Source of the DNA: Leucobacter sp. UT-8R-CII-1-4
GTDB lineage: Bacteria; Actinomycetota; Actinomycetes; Actinomycetales; Microbacteriaceae
NCBI RefSeq assembly: GCF_030010235.1
Contig: NZ_JASCRS010000002.1
Coordinates: 310,001 to 374,000 of the forward strand
Reading direction: 5' to 3'
Length of the DNA stretch: 64,000 bases
The translations under genes and the position numbers were made by a program. The notes below the pieces were generated by a model. The model had not been told where the DNA came from and ran no database searches. It was given only the letters and a program-made list of their open reading frames with translations. Positions within the stretch are counted from its first letter, which is position 1. Each line of letters opens with the position of its first letter. Shown here in pieces: positions 52,184 through 61,244 of this stretch.

Positions 52184-54046
52184 CTACCGGACGGCGTTGA
52201 GATGCTCAGCGAGAAGTTGTTCGAGGAGCCTTGGCAGCTCGCGTGGGTCGTTCAGAGCGATACCATCTGGCTCGTAGCGTTTTGCGAGATCGTCCGTGCC
52301 GATTCCGATGCCGTACATGCCGACGCCAGCGCTGCGTAATCGCTGCAATTCTCGATGCGCAGCAGCCGTGTCGTTGGTTCCGCCGTCACTCACCAAAATC
52401 GCGATTCGAGTGCGTACCGCTTCCCGGTTATTGGAATTTCCAATAACCGGGGAAGAAGCCGAGGTAGCGACACCGGAACGTGAGATTCCCAATTGCTCAG
52501 CCGCTGCTGAGAGGGCCGCAGCGTCGTTTGTCGATCCACCGGGCTCGCGTGCTTCGGCGTGGATCAGCCGCCGAGCCTCATCGTCCAGCCCGCGTGAAAG
52601 AGGCTTCAGCACAGTTGCCTCAGCATCAAACACAATCAGGCTGCTTCGAATATCCAGTTCGAGACTGATCCCGGCGTTCAGCTCCGCAAAAACGATATCT
52701 CGCTCAACCGCGGCAAGCCCTTCAAGCAAAATGATCATTGCGTCGGCGGCGGCCTGTGAAGCCGGGCCGGTCATAGAGGCCGAAGCATCAACCATCAACA
52801 CATAGTCGGTGCTACCTACGTCACTCGCAAGTTTCGGAGTGAGTACCCTGCGTCGAAACGCATGAGGCGCGCGTACTCCCGATACCGCTTCGGCAATGAT
52901 CGAGGCAAACATATCGGTTGCCAGCTCATCACCATCGGCAAAGGCTCGCCGGCTCTGGCTGCGACGCTGCGTGACTCGCTCGCCAATAATTCGAGCAAAA
53001 AGCGCCCGAATCCTGTCAATCTCGGGCGCAAGTTGAGCGCTTCGTTCCCGATAGTCGGCGAGCACCGTCGCCGCCGCATTGCCGTTTGCTGCCGCCCCGG
53101 CGTCCATGGGCTCTGCCCGGTCACTTTCGGCCGCAGCGTCCAGTTCTGAAGCTGCCGCCACCACCGAATTCGCGTCTGGAATCGGCGTGGCTAGGACCTG
53201 CTGCACAAAATCCTCATTTGCTGAGGCGGTGAGCTGGTCAAGGTCTGGGCTGCTTGGGGTCTGGTCAGCTTCGTCAGAATTGTCAGCCGGGTCGGCACTC
53301 TGATCCTCGTCGCCCAGCGCAAAATCGTCAGACCCGAGCGGCGTCTCTGCCTCGACGCTCAGCTCAGCACGGTCGCTACCGCCAAGCACCGTAGGCGCGC
53401 CTGCCGCATCGAGTCGGCTCAGACGTTCGTAACCGGGTAGTAAAACGGCAAGCGCGCGCTCGAATCTGCGCAGCGGCACAATCGTTGGATCGGGCATCAA
53501 CACACGGCGAAGCACATCAATTTCAGCGGTGCCAAGCTGAAGCATGTGTTGCCATTCACGAGCGACATCGGGGTCATCAATGCTGAGTTGATCAGCCAAC
53601 GGTGTGAGCTGGGCGAGCACAAGCGTGGCCCATTGCAGGTGTCGCGCTTGGGTACTGAGTTCGCTCGGCAGCGTGCGATACACGGCGGCCTGCAGTGGCG
53701 TGCGCAGCCCAGGCATCGCCCGCAACAACTCGAACGCAGCCTGCGTACGGCGGAGCGCTCCGAGCAGTGGTGCAAGATCGGGCCGGGCACGCTCAAGTCC
53801 GCGCGCACGCCTGGCCCGTTCGGGGGCGATCAACAATTCACGCGGGCCTTCCCAAAGGTGCAGCGCAGCCAGGGCGAGGGCTTCATGCTGACCGTGGCCG
53901 CGTGCCGCATACCAGCCGAGACCAACACGCAAGCCCTGGTCGTCAAGCTGCCACTCATCAAGGTCGCTTGTCACGATTCTGATGCCGAGCATGGCACCGA
54001 CAGAGTGCAAGGCAGCGGCGAGCTCGGCATTTGCCGCATCGCTCAT
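52184..54046 (-). CDS. VWA-domain protein (CoxE/ViaA-like)
   Basis: The 620-residue protein has a helical N-terminal half (about 1-200), a low-complexity acidic linker (about 215-320, rich in Asp/Glu/Ser/Ala) and a C-terminal von Willebrand A domain with the MIDAS motif VDASASMTG (DxSxS), the T/D loops EPGGSTNDAA and VSDGGTND. Cytosolic VWA proteins of this type act with MoxR-class AAA ATPases in metal insertion or protein remodelling. GAAGGAG 5 nt before the ATG at 54046 fixes the start. Divergent from the AAA gene. Confidence 0.85.
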   Translation of the reverse strand: MSDAANAELAAALHSVGAMLGIRIVTSDLDEWQLDDQGLRVGLGWYAARGHGQHEALALAALHLWEGPRELLIAPERARRARGLERARPDLAPLLGALRRTQAAFELLRAMPGLRTPLQAAVYRTLPSELSTQARHLQWATLVLAQLTPLADQLSIDDPDVAREWQHMLQLGTAEIDVLRRVLMPDPTIVPLRRFERALAVLLPGYERLSRLDAAGAPTVLGGSDRAELSVEAETPLGSDDFALGDEDQSADPADNSDEADQTPSSPDLDQLTASANEDFVQQVLATPIPDANSVVAAASELDAAAESDRAEPMDAGAAANGNAAATVLADYRERSAQLAPEIDRIRALFARIIGERVTQRRSQSRRAFADGDELATDMFASIIAEAVSGVRAPHAFRRRVLTPKLASDVGSTDYVLMVDASASMTGPASQAAADAMIILLEGLAAVERDIVFAELNAGISLELDIRSSLIVFDAEATVLKPLSRGLDDEARRLIHAEAREPGGSTNDAAALSAAAEQLGISRSGVATSASSPVIGNSNNREAVRTRIAILVSDGGTNDTAAAHRELQRLRSAGVGMYGIGIGTDDLAKRYEPDGIALNDPRELPRLLEQLLAEHLNAVR

Positions 54047-54153
54047 TCCAGCTCCTTCGACCATGACCTCACCCTAACCGACACCGTGTTGCGCTTTCTT
54101 GTGGCAGCTGCGCTCTGAAACGTACTCGTCTCGACGGGTGCGAGCGATCCAAC

Positions 54154-54168
54154 GTGCCAAATTGGCAC
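54154..54168. promoter_or_regulatory. 15-bp palindrome GTGCCAAATTGGCAC between the VWA and AAA genes
   Basis: Perfect 7-bp arms surround a central A in the 327-bp divergent region (54047-54373), which is otherwise AT-richer than the flanking genes and shows no gene. A TTGATT...GATAAT pair near 54254-54275 could be a promoter. Operator role is inferred. Confidence 0.45.
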
Positions 54169-54373
54169 ATTTTGCCGGGATCACCATTTTTCAAGAAGCG
54201 CAGGATCGCCGAGCCATTGAGCACGCATCCCTCAACCGCAAAAACAACCCCTTTAGAACGCTTGATTTCGTTGATAATCTCACAAATTCCACTGAAAGCG
54301 AAGCGTTCTTTAGGAAATGCAATCAATATCGCCACTCTAACGAATTTCGTACGGGCGTGGTAGCGTGACCAGC

Positions 54374-55855
54374 ATGCTGCCTTACGACGCCGACCCAGTG
54401 CTCCTTCAGGCCAGCGATCTCGCTCGCGAGATTCGCCAGGTGCGCAGAGCCGCGCGCGCGGCCGAAACTTTCGCCAAGGCCACAGGCCGAGAAACAGATC
54501 TGAGCGCCGCAGCGGTACTGCAACAAGATCTCACCGCGCTACAAACGAGCCTTGAACTCTTACTCACAGAACCAGGCAACCTCGCCATTGTGCACACAGC
54601 ACTTGACGAACGAGCAACCGTGCTTCGAGCCGCAGTGCAGGCCCGCCGCGCAGAACTCGCACAGCGCGACAGACTCAACAAAGCAGAGCGAATTGTCACT
54701 GCGGCGGCGCGCGACTCTCGTTCTCTCACTTCGGCAGAGCGCGAACGTGTGCGTGAGCTACGCGCACCGCTGCTGCAGGAGACAGCCGAGGAAACCGAGA
54801 CGGCGCTAGCGGGAACACACTGGCAGCAGCACATCAACACCGCCGCCAGGCGCGATGCCACAATCGAAGCACTCGGCACCATGCGCCTACGCGAAGCACG
54901 CGCGCAATTGCGCGACGGGCTGCTCATGACAGAACAGATGCGCGGCATCATTGCCGAAGCGCTCCCCTCACTTACTCGAGGCGAACCGGTGCTCCTCGTT
55001 GGTGAAACCGGTGGCGCGAAGACCGCTCTCGCAGAGCACCTCGCCCTGCGCGCGAGCGGCAGCGAACCCGAGCTCATTTCGGGCTACGGAGACATTACCA
55101 GCGCGCAAGTAATCGGAAGCCACGAACTTCGTGCCGAGAACGGTGCCACCGTGAGCGTGTTTGTGCCGGGACCGCTGCTCCGCGCGATGGCCGAGGGGCG
55201 TCCGGTAATCCTCGACGAGGTGAACGCGATGCCCGCAGAATTTTTGAAACGCCTCAACCGTATTCTGCAGCTCCGGCCCGGTGACCGTCTCGGGGTACAA
55301 GAAAACGCCGGCCGCGAAGTACTCGTAGCCCAGGGTTTCGCGATCCTCGCTACCGCCAACGAGCAAACCCCGCACCGATACCGGGGTATCGACCGTTTGA
55401 GCTCGGAACTGGTGAACCGATTTGGAGCCAATGGCTACCGCGTGCACTATCCCGATGCAAACACCCGATACGACGAGATACCAAGCGAGAACGGTTTGCT
55501 CGCCTTTGCCGCAGTGGTCAACGAACGAGGCGAACTACCAATCGAGCTGAACGCAGATGAGGTGCTGCGAGCAGCGCGTGCAGCCTTCATCAGCCAGCAA
55601 GTGTTCTCTGGGCAAAACGGCAAGGGATTCGCGGATTTTGTCAGCACCGAACGCGAAATAGATGGCAGGCCTGGTCTCGACGAAGCCGTGCTCGCGCCGC
55701 GCACCCTCGTCGCGGTGCTGCAAAAAGTTGCCGGCAGCGCTGGTGCCGTATCACTAGATCACGCCCTCACGCGTTTTGTTGAGAGCGTGATGCATCGCGA
55801 GGATCGCCGAGTGCTGGCCCTCATTCTTGAGGGGCAAGGTTTTCAACTCGGTTGA
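54374..55855 (+). CDS. MoxR-type AAA+ ATPase with N-terminal coiled coil
   Basis: In this 493-residue protein residues 1-190 are mostly charged helices and coiled coil. Residues about 195-400 form a dynein/MoxR-type AAA+ module: VLLVGETGGAKTALAEHLAL (Walker A), GRPVILDEVNAMPAEFLK (Walker B), AILATANEQTPHRYRG (sensor 1) and LSSELVNRFGANGYRVHYP (Arg finger). The layout resembles RavA and related chaperones that act with VWA partners. TAGCGT lies 7 nt before the ATG at 54374; a GTG at 54365 is the alternative. Overlaps convergent nhaA by 35 bp. Confidence 0.85.
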   Translation: MLPYDADPVLLQASDLAREIRQVRRAARAAETFAKATGRETDLSAAAVLQQDLTALQTSLELLLTEPGNLAIVHTALDERATVLRAAVQARRAELAQRDRLNKAERIVTAAARDSRSLTSAERERVRELRAPLLQETAEETETALAGTHWQQHINTAARRDATIEALGTMRLREARAQLRDGLLMTEQMRGIIAEALPSLTRGEPVLLVGETGGAKTALAEHLALRASGSEPELISGYGDITSAQVIGSHELRAENGATVSVFVPGPLLRAMAEGRPVILDEVNAMPAEFLKRLNRILQLRPGDRLGVQENAGREVLVAQGFAILATANEQTPHRYRGIDRLSSELVNRFGANGYRVHYPDANTRYDEIPSENGLLAFAAVVNERGELPIELNADEVLRAARAAFISQQVFSGQNGKGFADFVSTEREIDGRPGLDEAVLAPRTLVAVLQKVAGSAGAVSLDHALTRFVESVMHREDRRVLALILEGQGFQLG

Positions 55856-57143
55856 TCCTTGCGTATTGCCGGTTTCGAATGCCGAGCAGAATCGACGCAA
55901 GCACCGCCGCACAGACGGAAGCCGTAAGCACCGCGACCTTCGCATAATCGTGCTCGGCCAGCTCCGAGTCGAAGCTCAGTTCTGCAACGAGCAATGAGAC
56001 TGTGAAGCCGATACCGGCAAGAATGCCGACACCGAGCAAATCGATCCAGCGATACGAGGGATCAAGCTTGGTGCGCGTAAGACGGGTGGTGAGCCACGTA
56101 GTCGCAACGATGCCGATTGGTTTGCCAAGCAAGAGAGCCGCGATGATGGCGATCGTCGCGGGGCTCGCGAAGGCCGATTGAATTCCCTCGGCGCCACCAA
56201 GCGAAACTCCCGCCGCGAAAAACGCGAAGATCGGCACGGCGATACCCGCCGAGAGAGGCCGGAAGCGGTGCTCAAACTGTTCAGCAAGACCTGGACCAAG
56301 ATCGGGTTCTGCGTGCTCAGCTGAAGCTGCTGATTTGCGATGCAATACCGGAATAGTGAACGCAAGCAGCACGCCGGCGATGGTCGCGTGAATACCCGAC
56401 GCATGCATAAACGCCCACGCAATAACCCCAATCGGCAACAGAATGAGCCAGGCTGCAAACGGCCGCCCGCCAAAGAAGTCACGCCATTTCTGCGCGATAA
56501 AACCATAAATAGCGATTGTGACTAGCGCGGCAATCAGCGGCACCACTTCAATCGCACCCGAGTAGAAGATCGCGATGATAGCGATTGCGATGAGATCGTC
56601 CACTACTGCGAGGGTGAGCAAAAAGATGCGCAGGGCACTCGGCAGGCGCGATCCGATGATTGCGAGCACGGCAACGGCGAACGCGATGTCGGTCGCGGTA
56701 GGAATCGCCCAGCCGTGCGCTAACACCGAATCTCCACGCACAATCACCGAGTAGATTACCGCCGGCACGATGACACCACCTGCCGCGGCAGCGACAGGCA
56801 CAATCGCTGTCTTCGGGTTTCGAAGGTCACCAGACACGAACTCTCGCTTGAGTTCGAGCCCCACCAAAAAGAAGAAGATTGCGAGCAGCCCGTCTGCCGC
56901 CCACGTGCTGAGAGAAAGCTTTAGGTGCCAGGGTTCGTACCCGAATTCCAGGTCGCGCAGAGCGAAGTAGCCTTCGGCGGCAGGCGAATTTGCGAGCAGC
57001 ACTGCCGCAGTGGCAGCAACAACGAGCAGCACACCGCCCACGGTCTCTTTGCGGAGGATCTCGCCGATACGATTGCGTTCTTTCAGCGACGAGAGCCTGG
57101 GAAATACGGCAGCACCGTCTGCGCCCTTACGGAGTTTTGACAT
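55821..57143 (-). CDS. nhaA: Na+/H+ antiporter NhaA
   Basis: The 440-residue antiporter has about 12 helices. LTLAVVDDLIAIAIIAIFY carries the Asp-Asp pair (D163/D164 in E. coli) that binds Na+ and H+; FFFLVGLELKREFVSGDLR and PTATDIAFAVAVLAIIGSRLP are diagnostic. It exports Na+ at high pH or salinity. ATG at 57143 with GAAAG upstream. Probably monocistronic. Confidence 0.96.
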   Translation of the reverse strand: MSKLRKGADGAAVFPRLSSLKERNRIGEILRKETVGGVLLVVAATAAVLLANSPAAEGYFALRDLEFGYEPWHLKLSLSTWAADGLLAIFFFLVGLELKREFVSGDLRNPKTAIVPVAAAAGGVIVPAVIYSVIVRGDSVLAHGWAIPTATDIAFAVAVLAIIGSRLPSALRIFLLTLAVVDDLIAIAIIAIFYSGAIEVVPLIAALVTIAIYGFIAQKWRDFFGGRPFAAWLILLPIGVIAWAFMHASGIHATIAGVLLAFTIPVLHRKSAASAEHAEPDLGPGLAEQFEHRFRPLSAGIAVPIFAFFAAGVSLGGAEGIQSAFASPATIAIIAALLLGKPIGIVATTWLTTRLTRTKLDPSYRWIDLLGVGILAGIGFTVSLLVAELSFDSELAEHDYAKVAVLTASVCAAVLASILLGIRNRQYARINRVENLAPQE

Positions 57144-57288
57144 GGTCAACTTTCAGGTGGGTCAACGTTAGAAACTTGCCGACCAGACTTCCCGGCACAC
57201 CATGTCTGTTCGCACGCAAACAAACGGAAATTCCAAGCGTGTGAGCTGAAACCGGGCGCTCAATACAAGGTACTGAGACTCCCGTGTG

Positions 57289-57656
57289 TGGAGCCGAGGG
57301 GAATTGAACCCCTGTCCACTTCGATGATTCCGCGCCTTCTACGGGTGTAGTTCGTTAAGGCGTTCTACTCGGCCCCGTTCTTTGTCACGAACACCTAGAA
57401 CGACAGGCCCAGTCTCAGTAAAAGTCCCGATGTGCCCTGAGACGCGACACACCAGCAAGCCCTCTAAATGACGCCAGGAACCGGGGCGAAGGCAAACCCG
57501 GCCTGACGGACTCGGTCTCGTGCTTAGGCAGCGAGAGCGAAGTCGGTGCGCTTAGCGTTTGCACCTATGTTTTGCGAAGAGCGTTAACGAGATAACTTCG
57601 CATCCTCGACCCGCTTCTCACAGTCTCAAATCGACGTGTCGAAACCGATCGGCCCC
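57289..57656 (-). ncRNA. ssrA: Transfer-messenger RNA
   Basis: The minus strand starts GGGGCCGATCGGTTTCGAC (57656) and ends with the T-arm GGTTCAATTCCCCTCGGCTCCA; GGGGCCG and CGGCTCC pair as the acceptor stem with one G-U. The tag frame GCA AAC GCT AAG CGC ACC GAC TTC GCT CTC GCT GCC TAA encodes ANAKRTDFALAA, close to the actinobacterial form. The 3' CCA is not encoded (ACAC follows the stem), so it must be added. The molecule tags stalled peptides for proteolysis. Confidence 0.96.
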
Positions 57657-57806
57657 TAAATCGCGCAAACATCAACAATTATCGACGCCCGCGCAGGCTT
57701 TCAACTCACACACTATGGAATTACCAATCCTGACCAAGGTCAGGCCTTACAGACTAACATTTCTGCCGCACAGCTTCAACGCGCCCCACAACAAAAAGCA
57801 GCAGGC

Positions 57807-57853
57807 TGGATCGCCCGCTCCGGGCAAACAGCACCACAGGGGCGGGCGATCCA
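57807..57853 (-). terminator. Terminator of the UgpC-type ATPase gene
   Basis: TGGATCGCCCGC / 23-nt loop / GCGGGCGATCCA is a perfect 12-bp stem, about 30 nt after the stop, followed on the minus strand by GCTTTTTGTTG. The rest of 57657-57806 shows only the upstream side of the tmRNA gene, with no obvious -10/-35. Confidence 0.85.
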
Positions 57854-57883
57854 ACGCCAAAACCAGCGGAAGCGCTAGGTCGA

Positions 57884-58960
57884 CTAGGCCAGACGCTCGC
57901 TTGTTGCCGCGTCAAACAGGTGTGCGTGCGTCATATCGGGCACGAGAGTGACGGTCTCGCCCGCAGACGGGTGATTGCGGCCGTCAACGCGAACCACAAT
58001 CTCGCGACGTTCGCCGTTGTCTTCGAGGTGCGCATAGAGGTAACCATCGGCGCCGAGCTCTTCGACCAGGTCAATTTCAGCCACAATTCCGGCCTCACCG
58101 GTCGAGGCAATACGCAGGTCTTCAGGGCGAATACCGAACACGATATCTGCGCCACCAGCAGCGCCACCGGAGACTACAGCGAATTCTTGGCCCGCGAAAT
58201 GTACACGTCCGTCGACGAGTTTCGCTGGCATCAGGTTCATTGCTGGCGAGCCGATGAATCCGGCCACAAACACGTTCTTCGGTGTGGCAAAGAGCTCACG
58301 CGGGGTGCCTACCTGCTGCAGTTTGCCGTCCTTGAGTACCGCGATGCGGTCGCCCATCGTGAGCGCCTCGGTCTGGTCGTGCGTGACGTATACGGTGGTC
58401 ACGCCGAGCCGGCGCTGCAGCGAGGCAATCTGGGTGCGGGTCTGCACACGCAGCTTCGCGTCAAGGTTAGAGAGCGGCTCGTCCATCAGGAACACCTGAG
58501 GTTCACGCACGATCGCACGTCCCATTGCCACACGCTGACGCTGACCACCCGAAAGCGCCTTCGGTTTGCGGTCAAGGTACTGTTCAAGATCAAGAAGTCT
58601 GGCAACTTCTTCGACACGGGCAGCGCGGGTCGCTTTATCGACACCCGCGATTTTGAGTGCAAAGCCCATGTTTTCCGCCACAGTCATATGCGGGTACAGC
58701 GCGTAGTTCTGAAACACCATCGCGATATCGCGATCCTTCGGCGGCACATTGGTGACGTCACGGTCGCCGATAAGCACTCGACCGCCATCGATCTCTTCGA
58801 GACCAGCGAGCATTCGAAGAGTGGTCGATTTGCCACAACCGCTGGGGCCAACAAGAACCAAGAATTCGCCGTCTGCAATCTCAAGATTGAGAGAGTCGAC
58901 CGAGGGCTTTGGGTTGCCCGGGTATACGCGAGATACCGCTTCAAACGTGACTGATGCCAT
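57884..58960 (-). CDS. ugpC: Sugar/glycerol-3-phosphate ABC importer ATPase (UgpC/MsmX type)
   Basis: The 358-residue protein has Walker A GPSGCGKSTTLR, Q-loop VFQNYALYPHMT, signature LSGGQRQRVAMGRAI, MDEPLSNLDAKLR and a C-terminal TOBE domain (VFGIRPEDLRI). This CUT1-type ATPase commonly serves several binding-protein/permease sets, and none is adjacent, so it is probably a shared energiser (MsmK/MsmX role). GGAGGAAAT precedes the ATG. A CCGGCA/TGCCGG hairpin (58974-58991) sits in the 5' leader beside the ribosome-binding site. Confidence 0.88.
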   Translation of the reverse strand: MASVTFEAVSRVYPGNPKPSVDSLNLEIADGEFLVLVGPSGCGKSTTLRMLAGLEEIDGGRVLIGDRDVTNVPPKDRDIAMVFQNYALYPHMTVAENMGFALKIAGVDKATRAARVEEVARLLDLEQYLDRKPKALSGGQRQRVAMGRAIVREPQVFLMDEPLSNLDAKLRVQTRTQIASLQRRLGVTTVYVTHDQTEALTMGDRIAVLKDGKLQQVGTPRELFATPKNVFVAGFIGSPAMNLMPAKLVDGRVHFAGQEFAVVSGGAAGGADIVFGIRPEDLRIASTGEAGIVAEIDLVEELGADGYLYAHLEDNGERREIVVRVDGRNHPSAGETVTLVPDMTHAHLFDAATSERLA

Positions 58961-59067
58961 GATATTTCCTCCACCGGCAGGTACGTGCCGGACGATCCGT
59001 AGTGAAAGTCGACGGTCTGCGCAACCGCCGCGGCTCTTCGTTAAGCCACGATCAGACTAGCAGCAGA

Positions 59068-60066
59068 TCAGGCTGTGAGCATCGCAAGAGTTTCAGCGGC
59101 GCGATTCGAAAAGCCCCACTCGTTGTCGTACCAAGACGACACTTTCACGTGCCTGCCTGCTACTCGAACAAGACCCGAGTCGAAAATCGACGAAGCCGGA
59201 TCACCGACAATGTCGCTCGACACCAGCGGATCCTCAGAGAACTCGAGCACTCCCGCCAGTTCACCCTCGGATGCTGCTCGGTATGCGGCGAGCAGTTCGT
59301 CAGCGCTCACCTCGCGTGAGAGGAACGCGTTGATTTCGACAATGGAACCGACCGGTACGGGCACACGAATTGCGTCACCGCTCAGTTTGCCTTCAAGCTC
59401 TGGCAGCACCTTGCCGATTGCTTTTGCGGCTCCGGTTGAGGTTGGCACAATGTTCAGCCCTGCTGCACGGGCGCGGCGAGGATCTGAGTGCGGGGCATCT
59501 ACGAGATTCTGATCTTGCGTGTAGGCGTGCACCGTGGTCATAAAGCCCTGCTTAATACCGGCAAGGTCGTTGAGCACCTTTGCTAGTGGCGCAAGAGCGT
59601 TTGTGGTGCACGAACCATTCGAGATTACGAAGTGTTGGTTGGGATCGTAACTGTTCCAGTTCACCCCTTTCACAAGCGTGGCGTCTGCGCCTGAGGAGGG
59701 CGCGCTCACGAGCACTCGCTTGGCGCCAGCATCAAGGTGCACCCTGGCCTTCGCGGCTTCGGCAAAACGACCGGTTGCTTCAAGCACCGCTTCGACCTGG
59801 AGTTCTCGCCAAGGCAATTTGCTTGGGTCTGGCTGAGCCAGTAGCTTGATGCGGCGTTCGCCAATGACAAGCTCATCCCCCTCAAGACTTGCACGCTGAG
59901 CGGCACGGCCGTAGACCGAGTCGAAGTTAAAAAGCTGCACGAGTTTTGTGCCGTCGGTGAGGTCGTTAATGGCGACCACTTCAAGGTCAAGCCCCTGCTC
60001 AAGAATGGCGCGAAGCACTCCGCGCCCGATACGACCAAATCCGTTGATTGCGATACGCCCAGTCAT
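59068..60066 (-). CDS. gap: Glyceraldehyde-3-phosphate dehydrogenase
   Basis: The 332-residue NAD-dependent glycolytic enzyme has INGFGRIGRGVLRAI, the NAD-selecting Asp in AINDLTD, the catalytic Cys in ISNGSCTTNALAPLAKVLND, HAYTQDQ and SWYDNEWGFSNRAAE. Standard length. It stands alone; pgk and tpi are not nearby, unlike the usual gap-pgk-tpi operon, so it could be a second copy. The ATG at 60066 has AAGGCG upstream. Confidence 0.93.
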   Translation of the reverse strand: MTGRIAINGFGRIGRGVLRAILEQGLDLEVVAINDLTDGTKLVQLFNFDSVYGRAAQRASLEGDELVIGERRIKLLAQPDPSKLPWRELQVEAVLEATGRFAEAAKARVHLDAGAKRVLVSAPSSGADATLVKGVNWNSYDPNQHFVISNGSCTTNALAPLAKVLNDLAGIKQGFMTTVHAYTQDQNLVDAPHSDPRRARAAGLNIVPTSTGAAKAIGKVLPELEGKLSGDAIRVPVPVGSIVEINAFLSREVSADELLAAYRAASEGELAGVLEFSEDPLVSSDIVGDPASSIFDSGLVRVAGRHVKVSSWYDNEWGFSNRAAETLAMLTA

Positions 60067-60223
60067 GATGCGCCTTGCTCTTTTCTGTACTGACTTATTC
60101 CTTCTGGCTCAATTGTGACTGGACAGCGCAAAGAACAATAGTGGCAAGAATGCCGATATCCGCAAGAAAACTGCCAGGCTGCATGCATGCGACGCAAGCA
60201 GCCGAGCAGTGCACCCGAAAGCG

Positions 60224-61165
60224 CTACTCCCCCTTGGTAAAAGTGCGTCGATACTCGCTTGGGGTCGTGCCCAGCACCGCCCTGAAATGCAAACGCAGAT
60301 TCGTGCCAGTGCCGAGACCAACCTGATCGGCAATCTCATCAATGCTCAGCGTCGAGTTTTCGAGCAGCTCCCGGGCAAGATCAAGCCGAGCACGCATCAC
60401 CCAGCGCATAGGCGTATACCCGGTTTCATCAAGAAAAGCGCGCGAGAACGTTCGCGGCGAAACCACGGCGTGCGCAGCCAACTGCGAAATGGTGAGCGGC
60501 TCATGCAGATTCGCGAGCGCCCACTCCCTCGTCGCAGAAAATCGTTCGCCACTCGGCGCAGGCACACTGCGGGGCACGTATTGCGCCTGACCACCACTTC
60601 GATACGGCGCAGCAACGAGCCGTCTGGCCGCATGATTCGCCGCAGCAAGACCACGTTCATCACGCAAGATATGCAGGCAAAGATCGATTCCCGAAGCAGC
60701 GCCCGCAGAAGTAAGCACCTGCCCCTCGTCAACAAAAAGCACACCCTCGTTCAACTGCACCTCGGGAAAACGTTCCGAAAACGCAGCCGTGTAGTGCCAG
60801 TGCGTTGTGGCCCGTTTCCCGTTCAGCAAACCAGTAGCGGCGAGCGCAAACGCACCCGTCGAGATCGCTGCGAGCTTGGCACCCCTCGCGTGTGCCGCTC
60901 GAAGCGCATCAAGAAGTTCTGGCGCGGGAGATTGCTCGTCTGGGTTCAGATAGCCGGGAATGAAGACGATATCGGCTGATTCAAGCGCCTCAAGACCCTG
61001 TTCAACATAGTAAGAAAGGCCGTCTGCCCCCGAAACCAAGCCGGCACGCACCCCGCACACCTGCACCGAGTAAGGCATACTCGCTCGGGTCGTAAACACC
61101 TGCGCAGGAATGCCGACATCGAGGGGTTTTGCCCCCTCAAGCACCACTACAGCTACCCGCCTCAC
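60224..61165 (-). CDS. GlxA/FtrA-type AraC-family regulator with DJ-1/PfpI domain
   Basis: This 313-residue protein starts MRRVAVVVLEGAKPLDVG, a class-I amidotransferase-like (DJ-1/PfpI) sensor domain (about 1-180, VFIPGYLN; LAAISTGAFALAATGLL; STGAF in place of the catalytic C), followed by two AraC helix-turn-helix units (LTISQLAAHAVVSPRTFSRAF; LSIDEIADQVGLGTGTNLRLHF). The GTG at 61165 is chosen because TAGTGT lies 7 nt upstream and the fold starts there; the frame is open far upstream. Divergent from ogt. Confidence 0.88.
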   Translation of the reverse strand: MRRVAVVVLEGAKPLDVGIPAQVFTTRASMPYSVQVCGVRAGLVSGADGLSYYVEQGLEALESADIVFIPGYLNPDEQSPAPELLDALRAAHARGAKLAAISTGAFALAATGLLNGKRATTHWHYTAAFSERFPEVQLNEGVLFVDEGQVLTSAGAASGIDLCLHILRDERGLAAANHAARRLVAAPYRSGGQAQYVPRSVPAPSGERFSATREWALANLHEPLTISQLAAHAVVSPRTFSRAFLDETGYTPMRWVMRARLDLARELLENSTLSIDEIADQVGLGTGTNLRLHFRAVLGTTPSEYRRTFTKGE

Positions 61166-61244
61166 GTCGCCAACACTACTCGTATGACGGGAGGGAATGG
61201 CAAGATTCGCGCTCTTTTGTGACGCACGAGAGTATTCTGTTCGC

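Noticed and set aside
57157..57288. Small gene between nhaA and tmRNA
   Set aside because: No start with a ribosome-binding site or leaderless box and no protein-like composition; seen as nhaA promoter region only.
57920..58954. 344-codon plus-strand frame opposite the UgpC-type ATPase
   Set aside because: Antisense shadow; the minus strand encodes all ABC motifs.
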